64,000 nucleotides of DNA from Progne subis subis (taxonomy: Eukaryota; Chordata; Aves; Passeriformes; Hirundinidae): contig JAKJHU010000066.1 of the NCBI GenBank assembly GCA_022316685.1, positions 2,583,140-2,647,139 of the forward strand, given 5' to 3'. The translations under genes and the position numbers were made by a program. Within the stretch, counting starts at the first letter, position 1, and each line of letters opens with the position of its first letter. Shown here piece by piece: positions 24,646 through 35,930 of the stretch. The notes under the pieces are model-generated. The model saw only the letters and a list, made by a program, of their open reading frames with translations. It ran no database searches and had not been told where the DNA came from.

Positions 24646-27532
24646 TGTTCAGTGATCCTCAGACAGCCAAAACACTGTCTCCTTTTCTGTATTCTTCCCT
24701 TTCATTTAACAATAATTATTTTCTGCTGTTGTTATTTATTATTTTACTTGTTAAGAAGTCTACAGGTTTCTTCCAGATTTACCACAGAGGAAACAATCAG
24801 TCTCTGAGGTATAACAAACCATCTACTACTACTAAACACATCAGTCACAGCATTTTCAGCTTCTGCTGCACCACCAATGGCCAATCTCCTCGATATCATG
24901 TGAAGAAACATCCCCATATTGGGTTAGATACTGGAGCTACAGCTTTGAAGTGGAGGATTTATGCCAACACTATCCCCATCAGAGCCCTGCTGTTTGTTTT
25001 GGCTTCTCCCTCCTGTGTCTCAAGTGTGTGAGTCCTCAGCACTCTGGCAGAGAAGCAGTAGACTGGTATCACTGATGATATCATACCATCCCAAAGAGCA
25101 ATTGGCTTGTTCTTTGTTCTCTCCCTGTAAGACTGAGATTAAAGCACAGGTCTGACTTAGAATGGAGAATTTCCACCGTCCCAACCAAGAAACCTCCCTT
25201 ATTAATCAGACTGGGTCTCCCACAGCCTAACAATTTGGATACAGTGCCCAGGAGAAGCACAGTTCCTGGTAAAAAAATAGGTGATGTTTAAAAACACTTC
25301 TAAGGTCACTTCTAAGCATGGCAGGGATTGATATATTCTGCCATTTAATAAATTATTCTTGCTAATTTTTTGTCTGACACTGAAGTACTGGCATGGGGAG
25401 GGACTGCTTTTGGAAGGACCATGCAACAAAATAAGGAGAACAAAAATATGAGTTGATGCTCTAAACAACAAATTCTACTAAAAATTGCAAAGCTGGATTC
25501 CTTTGGAAAGGAGATATGTCATTAGGGAGCCAGGGAAAGCACGCTCATATTTGCAGTTTACTGATCTAGGAAATAATCTGTTTTGCCTGAGCTTGAGAAG
25601 GAAACCTCAGTTCGCTGGGGTCATGCTGATACCTGTGGATACTGCTGGCTTGCCAAGAGATCTCCGTAAAAAGTATGCAAATGGGCTGGTCAGACTTTTT
25701 AAATCTCCTTCCTAAGGCTTCTTTCTACATCTCAGTAGGCAGACAATCAGGATTCAATTTGCAAGAAAGATTCCCAAGAAAACATTGCAAAGGTCAGGGA
25801 GGCAATGTTCTTGCAAGTTCCTTGCAGTGACTGGATGGGGAGAGCCTTTATGTTTTTCTCGCCTGTGTCCTCAGACAGTATCATCATATTTTTTTGAAAA
25901 CCTTGCCACACAATGCCCAACATTGCATCTAACTGAAGAAGGGACAGAAACTCATTTTGTTCAGCTTTCAAAATTATTTGTGCTCCCTGTGTGCAAAAGA
26001 GGATTCTTGTGATACCGGGTGGACCACCTCCCTGTTAACACAGGGGATTTGCCATGGAAAGTTGTGTTCCTTTCCCAGATGAGGCACATAGGGTTTATTT
26101 TCCTGGGTGAGCCCAAGGAAGATCCTTGTTACTTCCCTTAGCAATCTGTAAGAAGGCTGTTACAACTCACCCCTTTCCAACATGGGTGGCAAATGACCAG
26201 GATCAGAAGCAAACCTTACACACGTGCAGAGCACCTGGCACCACGGCAACACAAGGCACAACCCAGATATTGACAGGTCAAGAAAGCCAGATCATCACAC
26301 CCTTATGGAAAGGGAACTTCACATAACACACTGAAATTGGGGACTAAAAGCCCAGCATGTGAACTATGAACTCCTCATCCTCCAGTCCCACAGCAGATCT
26401 GCAGGACTCAGCAGCCAAGATCGAGCTCAGCTCTCCTCCATAAACAACCTGTAGTAAAAGCAGGGGACTCAATGGCATAGCCAAGAAACCCTAATGCTTC
26501 TCCATCCTTTAACTAGGATTTGGTCCCACTACAAGCCATCTCAGCCAATTAAGTGGCTTGCCTTTACTGTTTTGCCCCAAATGACATCACCATTTGGCTT
26601 TCGGAGTGTACCTCCTTGGCTCTAACCACCCCCTTGGCTCTATTCCCTGTAAACAGGGCCTGATTAATGTTGCAGAAGAAGGGCTGTGAATCACGTATTC
26701 CATTCTCTTATGGGAAGTCAGAATGTCAATTTTTCCTAGTTTTAAGTGCAAAGAATTGGGATATTTAATGCAGAATCCCTAGCAACGACACAGAAACTGC
26801 AGCCTGAGCCCACAGCTGCAAGCTTCTCAACATACTTTCTGTAACAGCAGCTGATGAATCATCCACTAGAAGACATGCACTTAAAAAAAAAAAAAAAACA
26901 AAGTGAAACATCATTCACTGATGCTGCCTATTATTACCCAGCCCCAAACACATTACAAGGATATTCTTTGATAAGGAAAGGGCTCTCACACACATGGATC
27001 CACAAATCTCTCCTGGGCTGTTAAAAGGCTGAATGGAAACAGTCCCAACAGCCACAGATGTTCCCTCTTCAGTCCTGGGTAGCAGAATTTTACTGCCCAC
27101 AGTACTCATCACTAGTAATGCTTCCAGCTGGTGGCCAAAAGCCGAAACTCACTCTGAGCTTTTGCTTTGCAAATGCAAGGAAATCAAAACTGAGAGCTTG
27201 CAGAGCAGCTCAGGGACCTCACTACAGTCTCCTTCCATTCCCTTTTTCATGGCTATCTTTCTCAGCTTTTCAAAATAAATTGACAAATGCAAAATAAAGC
27301 ATGGTTTGGACTAGCCTTTTAAAGCGTTGTGTACATAGTGAGCTAGAACAGTACAGTAAAGCTACAGAAAAAAGGATGCTTACAGGAAAGGCTCAGGGAA
27401 ATTACTGGGGATATACCCTGTTCTTAAAAAGCACCTGCTTGACAAGTGGCACAGCAACACCTCTGGCATATTTTGTTGATTCTATGATTTCCTAAAAGGG
27501 TTATGACTAACAATACAATAAATGAACCAGAC

Positions 27533-27533
<1 letters not shown>

Positions 27534-27588
<55 letters not shown>
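27534..27588 (+). repeat. Pure poly-A tract (55 bp)
   Basis: 55 consecutive A with no interruption. An AATAAA hexamer sits at 27517-27522, only 11 bp upstream, the arrangement left by a reverse-transcribed mRNA. No open frame or recognisable transcript body is seen upstream, and I found no flanking target duplication, so a microsatellite remains more likely. Confidence 0.95.
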
Positions 27589-27593
<5 letters not shown>

Positions 27594-27723
27594 TATTTAA
27601 ATAAAAAGGTGAGGCACTTCTTTGCAGGAAGATAATTTCAATCACGTACAAAACTTTGATCATATGCAGAATTTACCTGAAGTGGATGATCCACCCTGGA
27701 GAGCCACAAGAGCATTCAGAATT

Positions 27724-27812
27724 ATGGTCTAATGGAAGGATGCCCCAGTCCATGCCAGGAGGGTTGTGACTAGATGGTCTTAAAGGCCCCTTCCAACCCA
27801 AACCTTCCTTGG
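27724..27812 (+). mobile_element. CR1 LINE, short 3' fragment
   Basis: 'GGTCTAATGGAAGGATGCCC', 'CATGCCAGGAGGGTTGTGAC', 'TAGATGGTCTTAAAGGCCCC' and 'TTCCAACCCAAACC' follow the CR1 3' end in order. The terminal CTATGATT block is lost. Confidence 0.88.
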
Positions 27813-28250
27813 AGTCTGTTATTTAGAAGCACTCAGAACCCACTGAGGTGCACTGAGAAACAAGGTCCTAAAATCCTTAAATTCAGAGGGAATTCTACCC
27901 AAGCATGAACTTCCCCCAGACATAAATTAATTGAAGTCAAATATTAGATAAATAAATGTGATGAGACATTCACAGATAACCAGGTCAAGAGATAAAAAAT
28001 AATCCATGTTAATCTTGATACCATCACTGAGGAATGCTTACAGTGTATTATCAGTGTTTATTCAGGATAAGAGCCCCACTGTGCTGGGTGCTGAAAAGAT
28101 ACACCATATATACCTGACCCAAAGGTATGTCATACATTGATATAAAGATATTCAGATGCTTATTTTCTAGCTGGGGCATGAAGATTTGCACAGGAATTTA
28201 ACTTTAGTAAGGTCCCTTTGCTTCTCTACACTCCATTTCTCATAATGAAG
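27813..28250. other. Non-coding spacer
   Basis: Unique sequence with no gene or repeat recognised. Confidence 0.5.
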
Positions 28251-28319
28251 GAAAAACAAAACAAAACAAAAACAACAACAACAACAACAATTAAAAAAAA
28301 AAAAAACAAAAAACAAAAA

Positions 28320-28373
<54 letters not shown>

Positions 28374-28374
28374 A
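28251..28374 (+). repeat. Compound (AAC)n and poly-A tract
   Basis: C-interrupted A-rich DNA with (ACA)n at about 28272-28290, then mixed A/C, then a pure A run of 52 bases at 28321-28372. No upstream polyadenylation signal fits. The antisense poly-phenylalanine frame (28167-28511) is an artefact. Confidence 0.95.
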
Positions 28375-29347
28375 ACTCTTCTCTTCCCTGTTAAGCCTGA
28401 AAACACCTGGGAGCTGGGGCAACATCTGATGGTTTTATTAAGCTCTTGTGCATGCCAGCTCAAGAGCAAGGCAATGCTTGAGCCCACTACAGCTGTCTCC
28501 TCCTTTATCACATCATGTGGTTCATCACCAGGTGATCCAAGCAGACTTACCTGTCAGGAAAAAGCTGATAAATTATCTAAACCTGGAAGATCTTAATTCA
28601 GCACCTTTGAATTGGCCAGCAAGATGTTCCCAGTGACTGTGAGACCAATCTCAGAGGTCTACACTGCAGGGCTAACTTGCCCACTGTTCTCAGGACATTT
28701 GGATCATGCTAATGCAGCACTTGTTGTTTCCCTATTGCCAGCCCAGTGCAGGATTGGAAACTAGTCTTTCATTTAACATTGCCTACCAGGAAATTCTACT
28801 TTTCCTCCTCTGTTCCTACAAGGAAACCTTTGCCCTCTCTTCTTACCAGTGACCAGTCCAGACTGGCTACCAAGAGCAGCATGAAACTGCCTTGTAAAAG
28901 AGCAAATAACTCGTGGCTTTAAGAACAAATAGAGCCACTCAGATGTGAAGGGCAGCAGTGCTGCTGCGTGCTCAGGATGCAACTCCTCCTCCCCATTTGC
29001 ATGACGCCCAGAGAAACAGGAGATATGAAATACAGCCGCTCTTGAGTAGGTGGAGGCAAGTATCCAGTTGACTCAGAGCACCATTCTACACCAGGGTGAA
29101 AATTTAAGGGCAGCTGGGGGGACCAGAGGGGAACTTGCCTGACTAAAGGGTTTGTTATGTTGATACTGTTGTGTGGGGGGAAAAAAAATAGCTGTAGGGT
29201 TTTCTTTAGAAGCTCTGTGTTCATAGAGGGCTATGGAGGTGGAAAGAGGGGGAAATAATTACTAAATCATGATTGCTACCTGCAGTATTTACACAAGATA
29301 GGCCACACACATGTCTTAATAGTGGGGGCACTTCAGTAGTTATTTAC

Positions 29348-29410
29348 AGCTATTGATTTGTATGAAGTGATTTAGGAACCCTACAGTCTGGAAGATGCTA
29401 TAGAACAGAA
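29348..29410 (+). mobile_element. Possible MIR-like 3' tail
   Basis: 'TTGTATGAAGTGATTTAGGA' and 'CTGGAAGATGCTATAGAACA' recall the MIR-type tail 'TAAAGCGCTTTGAGAT..GGCGCTATATAAG'. Only this short tail is recognisable. Confidence 0.38.
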
Positions 29411-30054
29411 AGGTAAAACCTTTTCCCTTAACTAAAGGAAAAGACAGCTGAGAGATACAGAAGGGATCAGTCTCAACTCACCTGTTCTCCAGCTTCTTCA
29501 AGTCTAGGACAGTAACATCCTTTTGTCCTAGCTCTGCCCCTGGTCAGCAAGAGGAGGAGGGAAGGAAATGTGCTGGACACATCAAGGCAGTTTTTCTGTT
29601 GATCTGCTGTGGGGTGGCCATGTCCTGCTGTGCCTCTCTCCAGCTGTGAAATCCTGGGGGCGGGCATTGCCTTGTACCACAAGTGCATCCACCACCTGGA
29701 GCAGCAGGGCCTCAGTTTGCAGAGCAGTATCCAAGCACCAATCTTAATGACAGCAATTTCAATAACCAAAATATCTCTGAAAGGAGCTGGAATGAGGGGC
29801 TGTTTTGCATCCCTCTGGATTGCTTTTGACTATTGGCCACTAGTAATAAACTATTAGAGAACAAAAAGCAAATGGAAAACAATAGATGTAATTATGCAGC
29901 TAGATGAATGTTTCACTTCAAATATTATTGTGTCTGTGAAGATATACGGCATGGATTTGTTATTGCAAAAAGAAATATGCATTGATCTCCTTACCAGGAA
30001 ACAGGTATGACTGTATTATGTAAATATTACTTCATTTACTGTCAACAACTGCAA

Positions 30055-30115
30055 GCTTATTTTCACTTTGCAAACAGATGACAAACTTGCTTGAAGTCAT
30101 ACAGTATCAATCTTA
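30055..30115 (-). mobile_element. Possible MIR-like relic
   Basis: The plus-strand words 'AACAGATGACAAACTTGC' and 'TTGAAGTCATACAGTATCAA' recall the reversed MIR core 'GACTTGCCCAAGGTCACACAG'. Short and diverged. Confidence 0.35.
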
Positions 30116-31200
30116 AAGCTGACAAGGATCCCTCATTTTGCAGCCAATTTTTGAAAGTCAAAAGGCCAGATTCAGACTTGGATTAATGCCATCCACTCCA
30201 GCAGGAGTGACGTGCCAGATCCTCCACATTAGTGCAGATCAAATGTGCTTTGTGAACTCCAATGGCCAAAGAAGTGGTTCTAAAGCTGTTAACTTCAGAG
30301 CTTTGACCCACAGAACTGCAGCACTGGAGGAGCAAGAGGTCTGGATTCCCCCAGTACCACCACCCCAATGGGAGCAAATGCAGGCCGGAAGTTTTCTGTA
30401 GAAGTTAAACGCCAGGCATGATTCTCCTTGATACATCACTTGAAAACTCATCTAGCTCTGGTGTAGTTGCTAACACCAACAAAAAACAGAGCTACAAAGA
30501 GAGGATATAACAAACTATACCCTTCCAGACCTGCAGCCTGGAGACCACCATGGAAATGGCTGCTGCTCCCTCATCCAGTGCACCACAACCCACCAGCTTG
30601 GGCTAGACTTCCTGAAAGAGCATGACTCTGGCTTGGCTTTCAGCTCATTAACCCCCATAGGATTATTTTGGCAGTTGTGTAACTACAGAGGGATTCATCC
30701 TTTAGATTCTCTTCCTGCTCTTTTCCCTGAGTCTTTTGCCAGGAAAGATAATTTACCCTTCAGGGTCTCATCTGTGAGAAGGGGGTGCCCAGACAGAAGC
30801 GTGCATCCAGTTCCACCCCTAGATCCAGAGGAATTTGGGAAGCTGAGACTTTGGTGATTAATCACACTGTGATATCACAGGCTAACTGAGATCTTCCTTT
30901 CTCTTTTTTACACAGATCACTCTTGCAAAGCAGAGCAGTCCTGGCTCAGAAAGACTTAAGCTGTTCAAGTGAGACTTGACTGGTCAAAGAGTACCCCTAC
31001 TCAGATCTGGATCTGCCTTTTCTAGGTCAGACTGTAAAAAAAAAAAAAAAACAACAAAAACCCACCACACACAACAACAACACAACAATTCTCATGTGAT
31101 TTTCATACTTTCATGCTCTTGCAGGATGCTAAGACAATGTATAATCTAACTTTCAGGGTGACCAGTTCCCAATGTACTATTTGAAAGAGAGATCAGTCTT

Positions 31201-31245
31201 GGAATCACAGGATGGTTTGGGTTGGAAGTGACCTTAACATCCAGG
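31201..31245 (-). mobile_element. CR1 LINE terminal fragment (left arm of inverted pair)
   Basis: Only the last roughly 45 bp of a CR1 are present in antisense: 'GGAATCACAGGATGGTTTGG', then 'GTTGGAAGTGACCTTAACAT'. It faces the plus-strand CR1 end at 31266-31354 across about 20 bp. Confidence 0.85.
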
Positions 31246-31265
31246 TTTGATAAAGCCATAAGGAA

Positions 31266-31354
31266 GCTGAGCTAGTGAGTAGCATCCATGTCCATGGCAG
31301 GGGTGTTGGAACTGGATGATCTTTAAGGACCCTTTCAATCCAATCCATTCTACT
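31266..31354 (+). mobile_element. CR1 LINE terminal fragment (right arm of inverted pair)
   Basis: Plus-strand CR1 3' end: 'CATCCATGTCCATGGCAGGG', 'GTGTTGGAACTGGATGATCT', 'TTAAGGACCCTTTCAATCCA', ending 'ATCCATTCTACT'. With the preceding minus-strand fragment it forms an imperfect inverted repeat with both CR1 3' termini pointing outward. Confidence 0.88.
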
Positions 31355-33752
31355 CAGAATGCAGTTTTCAGGGTCCAACATTGTCAAGATCTGACATGAC
31401 AATTTAATGGTGGAAAGGACATGGACTCCCAATGTCCAAACAGCATGACCCCAAGAAATATTATCAGTGAGGTTGATTCCTACAAGTGTCCTTCCTTGTT
31501 TTCCTCTGTTCTCTGATCTTTTCCTCTTTCCTTCTGTCTTGGCTTGTCACTTTCTTCCCTAGCATCACCAATCTTGGACAAGGAACTTAATACTAATTTC
31601 CTGAAATACAGTGGGTACCACCACACTGTACAGTGGTGGTTCAGAATAGGTTTGAAAAAATAAAATGGCTTCATCTCAGGGAATTGTTGGGAAGGACTTA
31701 GCAAAGTATCCCTTAGCATTTGAAACAAAGCCAGCTCACGGGTTAAAAAAAAAAAAAAAAAATAAAACAAAGCGAAGCAAACAAACCAAAAAAGCCAACA
31801 CCAAACCTCCTTTCCTGAATATGAGCTCACTGTGACTGGTGCACAAAACAACAAGATTTGCATTGGCAGACATCATGTACATCTGAGTACAGAGCACAAG
31901 TTTAAAAATAAGTTGGGTAGGAAGGCAGAAGTCTCTCCCAATAAAAGCAGTGAGAATTTCTGCAGGAAGCTTCTTGTTCACAGTAGTGTCAACAATGAAA
32001 TAAATTGTGTTAATGTGGGGAATTTTGAATTGCTATTCTTATTTTGTCACAGCAGGAAAACCAGAGTGTGAGTACAACTATTCTAGAGCAGAACTTTAGG
32101 ATTTCAGCTTATTTCAGCCTGGCAAAGAAGCTGGCAGAAAGCAGAATTATCTGTGGAGTATCTGTACAAAAAGTGAAGGCCACAGCTATTTAGTTTCATC
32201 CCTCCTCAGATAGATAGTGTCTAACATGGAGAAAAGGTCACCAATAGAGTCAGCAACCAGCCCCTTCACTTGAAACACACAGGCTGCCTCGGTGTCCTCC
32301 CACCCGTATAACACGCAGCCTTGCTCCTCTCTGCTTCAGGCTGTGGAGAAAATTGGACCTTGAGACAGCAGAGCTAAAGGATGCCAAGCTCAGCTGGCAT
32401 CACTTTCCAGGGCACAGAATAAACACCATGTCCCAGATGTTTCAAGTAGTGGTTCCTGCCTGGCTTAATGTGGACATCCTCTATGTGCCAAGCTGAACTG
32501 TGATGATTTGATGACGAAAACTGAGAGGCTCTAAATAACCTATGACCTTTTCTTCAGTGCTCTAAACACTTAACACCTCACCAACACTTCACCCAAGTGT
32601 GATTCAACACTGTGCTTAGGAAGAGCTGACCCCAAGGTGGGAGCTGGTGCACAGACCGAGCTGTCACCACGAGTTGTGTGCTTGGGCTTTTCCTCACCAC
32701 TGTCACCTCAACCTGCCCTTCTGCTGGCACCTCTGGACTTCGAGATGGTTGTGTTTGCTGTGACAGCACGGGTGAGTCAGGTTCCAGCAGCGGGGACAAA
32801 ATGATGCTCACCTTAGTGCATAGACCAACACTGCAACCACCGAAGTGAGGCTTCAAATCCGTCCATCAAATTTAACCATTTTCCCTGGCCCACCTCTGCC
32901 ATGAGCAGTGGCTTCTTAGTCCTGCCTCAGCCACCAGTCTCAGTGCCTTCCTCTACCTTCCCAAAACACCCCCATCCTCCCTGCTCACAGAGGTTCAGTC
33001 TGAGCTGTGCCTCACCCTGGTAAAACCCACCAGTGATAACCACTGCTCTCCAGCTGCTGGGGTGGGATTAAACACTTCTGAAAGCTGCCTCCACACATCC
33101 CTTTCCCTCAGCTGGGTAGCAGTAATCCCTCCCCAGCTTCCAGATCCCACTATGTAGCTGAGGGCTGGAAACTTGCTACCAGCTCAGTAATCTTTTCCCA
33201 ACCATGACTGTAGAAGGGAATTATAATTCCCCTGGTACAGCAAGGTCTCAGTATTATCATCTGCTGTTTGTCCTAAACCAAAGACGCGCCAGGATGGCTG
33301 AGCTATTCTGTCTGTGCGTGTGTGCATATAGTGTTGAATAGTATAATAGCATAAATTTTAATTTTAACTGCACAGATATGTGTGTTGAGGCTTTTTGTGT
33401 GTGTGCTTGCCTGTTTGCCTGCACACAGCCATATCCCACACAGTCCTATGGTTATTATAAACCTATATGCTATTTTTCCAGCCACACTAATAAGAAAAAA
33501 AAAATCTTCTGGATCCTTTCAAGACCTGGACCAGTCCCTGCTGTTACTGCATGCCTGCACTCCTTGCATCCAGGGACTGCCAACAGCCTTATTCAGAGTA
33601 GCAGTGTTCCCTCATCCCCAGGGCATCTCTGGCAATAGCACACAGGAATTTTCAAGGAAAGGTTCATACACACACAGATCCATAAGGACCAGACAATTGT
33701 TGTGTTCAGGGAAATATACCTATACTGACTCAAAGGTATCAGAATAAAGACT

Positions 33753-33811
33753 CTTAATTTTAGACATGAAGTAGCCAATTTTAGACATGAAGGTGAAAAT
33801 CTAAAATTAAG
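33753..33811. repeat. Overlapping direct and inverted repeat
   Basis: The 16-mer AATTTTAGACATGAAG occurs at 33756-33771 and 33777-33792 (period 21). In addition CTTAATTTTAGA (33753-33764) has a perfect 12-bp inverted partner TCTAAAATTAAG at 33800-33811, enclosing a 35-nt loop that contains most of the duplication. Confidence 0.93.
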
Positions 33812-35276
33812 CCGTTTCTGGGGTTTTCTCTGTGATTACTGGGAGGCAGCAAACACTTGCAGAGGGCAACCCATCATCTGCCAGTGCTGAACCACTTTGT
33901 GGATGTTTCTGTCTCTCTGCTGGTGTGATGAGCAACTGAAGTGCCACACCAGCCTTCCAGGTAGCTGTGACTTAAGATCAATCCTACCTTAGCTGGCAAA
34001 GCATGGGAACCACTCAGCAGAGCTTAAGTCCCTTGAAAACCATTTTATTATTTCAGCTTCTAGATCATATTCTTCCCCTACTGCAGAACACTGGATAAAG
34101 GATGAAGACAAATTGAGCATCCTCATTTAGCATTTGCAAGGCATCTTCAGCACCTTTGAAGAATGGACCATAAAGTCAAAGAATTAGGGAATCATAGAAT
34201 AGTCTGACTTGGACCCATCTCATTTCTCATGCTGAGCAAAAAAAAAAAAGGGTTTCCAATCACCACAACATTATTTTCCATAAAATTTCAGATTTTTTTC
34301 CCCATAGGACTGTCTCACACTAAGTGAAAAATTATATGTTTTGACCTTCTTTTCCTGCAGAAAAATCCTGAAACAAGCAGGACACAAACATAAGTCTCTG
34401 AAGAGAGAAGGCAAAGAGAAAGGTCCCTGAAATGTAATTTTTACAGCAGTTTCATGGCTTTTAACCCAATCTTGTCATTTTGAAGAGCTTGGCTTGTGAT
34501 TTCTGAATTCCTGGGGTGAGAAATATTAAAAGTAAAAGGTGCATTCAAGCTCCTCTGGATGTCACAGCCCTGAACATGGCCTGAGGAAAGAGGGGAGGAC
34601 ACTGCTAAGGTACAAACCAAATGAGTGAAAAATGTATCTCCCCTCTCTCTCTCCCCACCCAGCCCTGCTCCTGGCACGGATTGGCCTCTCTTTTGAGAGT
34701 CAATACTTTTGTTCAAGTTGACCTTTGAGCAGATGTCCCTGCAAAAAAAGGTAACTCTGGGAAGAAATGTCACAAAACAGAGGCCCACAATTGGAATCAG
34801 GTTTCTGAAAAGCTGAACAGATGGCCCTGGAGTCTCCCAACTCCATGGTGAGGGCGTTTGGCAGCAGTATGAACGCTGAGGAAAAAAAGGAGCTGATTTG
34901 ATCAGCTGCCCTATCTGGTATAACTTTGCCTTGGGTTTCTGCTCCTACCACCTCCTTTCCTGGAAAGTGCAACGACTCTTTTGACAAACTCCCAACAACA
35001 ACAACAAAACCCTTCTATAGGCTTATGTTCATTAATCAGGTAGCTTATTTCAGCTTGATTCTGGTAAGAGATCTTTAAGGTCCCTTCCCTTCTACAATTC
35101 TTTCCTATATTTCTGCTTTTGTTCTCCGGTCTTATTTTTAGCTTGTCTATGTGATCAGCTGTGAGACACTATCTGGAATAACTGTGATTGTTATCCTCTA
35201 GAAATCCTCCTGCTCAAGAGTCTATGAAGGATTTTCTGGGAATCTGAGAGGGAAAATGTGCATGTGTCGGTGCACG

Positions 35277-35280
35277 TGGG
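35277..35280. repeat. Target-site duplication (left), TGGG
   Basis: The four bases TGGG directly precede the LTR and are repeated directly after it at 35927-35930. A 4-bp duplication is what gamma-like (class I, ERV1) integrases make. Confidence 0.75.
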
Positions 35281-35695
35281 TGTTGGAGTCCAGGGCACTC
35301 CTTTGGCTGCCCTGGAGGGTCAGAGACCTGGACAGGGGAGTCTGGGACCCTGGCAAAGAGCCCCGAAGGACATTGGCTTTGATCCCAGTCCATGAGAAAG
35401 GCTCCCTGCACTGTGGGATGGGTTGCAAGCCACAAGAGTGTGAAAGATAGTAGTTTAGCTTATCACAAGGTGAAAAACAGTGGGTTTGGGTTTTTAGTAT
35501 GGAAGTGGATGGGAGCAAGATGGAGGATTTTGGATGCTGTCTCTTGCTTCTTCTTTCTTCTTCATTCACTCCATTTTCTGCAGTGACGGTGGCACAAAGT
35601 AGTTTAAGGAGATTGGGTCAAAGTAGGGGTGACTTGTTTAGTATAAGTTATAGGTATTGGCAAGTAATGATAAATAAATAACATGTAAAAATTAG

Positions 35696-35703
35696 TATAA
35701 AAG
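35696..35703 (+). promoter_or_regulatory. LTR TATA box
   Basis: TATAAAAG inside the solo LTR, about 100 bp before its AATAAA. This is a suitable position for the U3 promoter, which would start transcription near 35728. Confidence 0.65.
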
Positions 35704-35796
35704 ATAGAGACAGCCCCAGTGTGGGAGGAGTCACCAGATGCCCGAGCAGCTGCACAGATCTTAGTTGAGCACTGAGAAAATTGTAAGATAAGAAAC

Positions 35797-35802
35797 AATA
35801 AA
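35797..35802 (+). promoter_or_regulatory. LTR polyadenylation signal
   Basis: AATAAA within ACAATAAACAAAGC of the solo LTR, with GT-rich and T-rich sequence about 30-50 bp downstream (CTGTCTCTTTCTTGC). It would end R. Confidence 0.65.
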
Positions 35803-35926
35803 CAAAGCATGCGACCTTGAAAATCAGAACCTGGAGACTCTGTCTCTTTCTTGCATCTGGCTCAAGGCTTTGCAGAAGGCAAAAAGACTCTAAAACCACC
35901 TGAATCTGGGAAGAGAAACTGAGACA

Positions 35927-35930
35927 TGGG
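35927..35930. repeat. Target-site duplication (right), TGGG
   Basis: Identical to the tetramer at 35277-35280 on the other side of the LTR. Confidence 0.75.

Larger units (their letters stand above)
23706..27533. other. Non-coding single-copy DNA
   Basis: Mostly unique. It contains two doubtful ancient repeats (24367-24395 and 24530-24645, listed separately) and A runs at about 26883-26898. The 137-codon plus-strand frame at 24618-25031 resembles no known protein. Confidence 0.5.
28375..31200. other. Non-coding single-copy DNA
   Basis: Unique sequence apart from two doubtful ancient SINE pieces (29348-29410 and 30055-30115) and an A17 run followed by CAA-rich sequence at about 31036-31088. 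No gene is recognised; the 101-codon minus-strand frame at 28919-29224 matches nothing. Confidence 0.5.
31355..35280. other. Non-coding single-copy DNA
   Basis: About 3.9 kb with no named gene. It contains an A19 run at about 31746-31762, a GC-richer stretch at about 32560-33150, TG-rich sequence at 33308-33410 and the compound repeat at 33753-33811. Two very short CR1-end look-alikes occur near 34189-34216 (minus) and 35068-35100 (plus) but are too short to call. Frames of 127 codons (minus 31480-31863) and 121 codons (plus 33382-33747) match no family. Confidence 0.5.
35281..35926 (+). mobile_element. Solo LTR of an endogenous retrovirus (646 bp)
   Basis: A complete long terminal repeat. 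It starts TGTTGG and ends GAGACA, giving the TGT..ACA termini of retroviral LTRs, and lies between identical TGGG tetramers. Inside are a TATA box TATAAAAG at 35696-35703 and a polyadenylation signal AATAAA at 35797-35802, so U3 would be about 35281-35727, R about 35728-35820 and U5 the remainder. No primer-binding site follows and no polypurine tract or gag/pol/env lies next to it, so it is a solo LTR left by recombination between two LTRs. From memory the wording resembles songbird ERV LTRs; I cannot name the family. The 115-codon minus-strand and 73-codon frames within it are not genes. Confidence 0.85.

Noticed and set aside
24618..25031. 137-codon plus-strand frame
   Set aside because: Hydrophobic start arises from TTATTATT-type sequence. 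No recognisable family and no supporting neighbours.
27440..27490. Possible CR1 end at TTGATTCTATGATTTCC
   Set aside because: Only the terminal 15 bp fit; the upstream words do not follow CR1 order.
34189..34216. Short CR1-terminus look-alike (AATCATAGAATAGTCTGACT)
   Set aside because: Only about 25 bp match and no adjacent CR1 sequence is visible.
35068..35100. Short plus-strand CR1-end look-alike (GATCTTTAAGGTCCCTTCCC)
   Set aside because: Match limited to about 30 bp without the upstream CR1 body. Plausible but unsupported.
35222..35569. 115-codon minus-strand frame at the LTR
   Set aside because: Antisense to the LTR U3. LTRs of this kind do not encode protein on that strand, and nothing is recognised.
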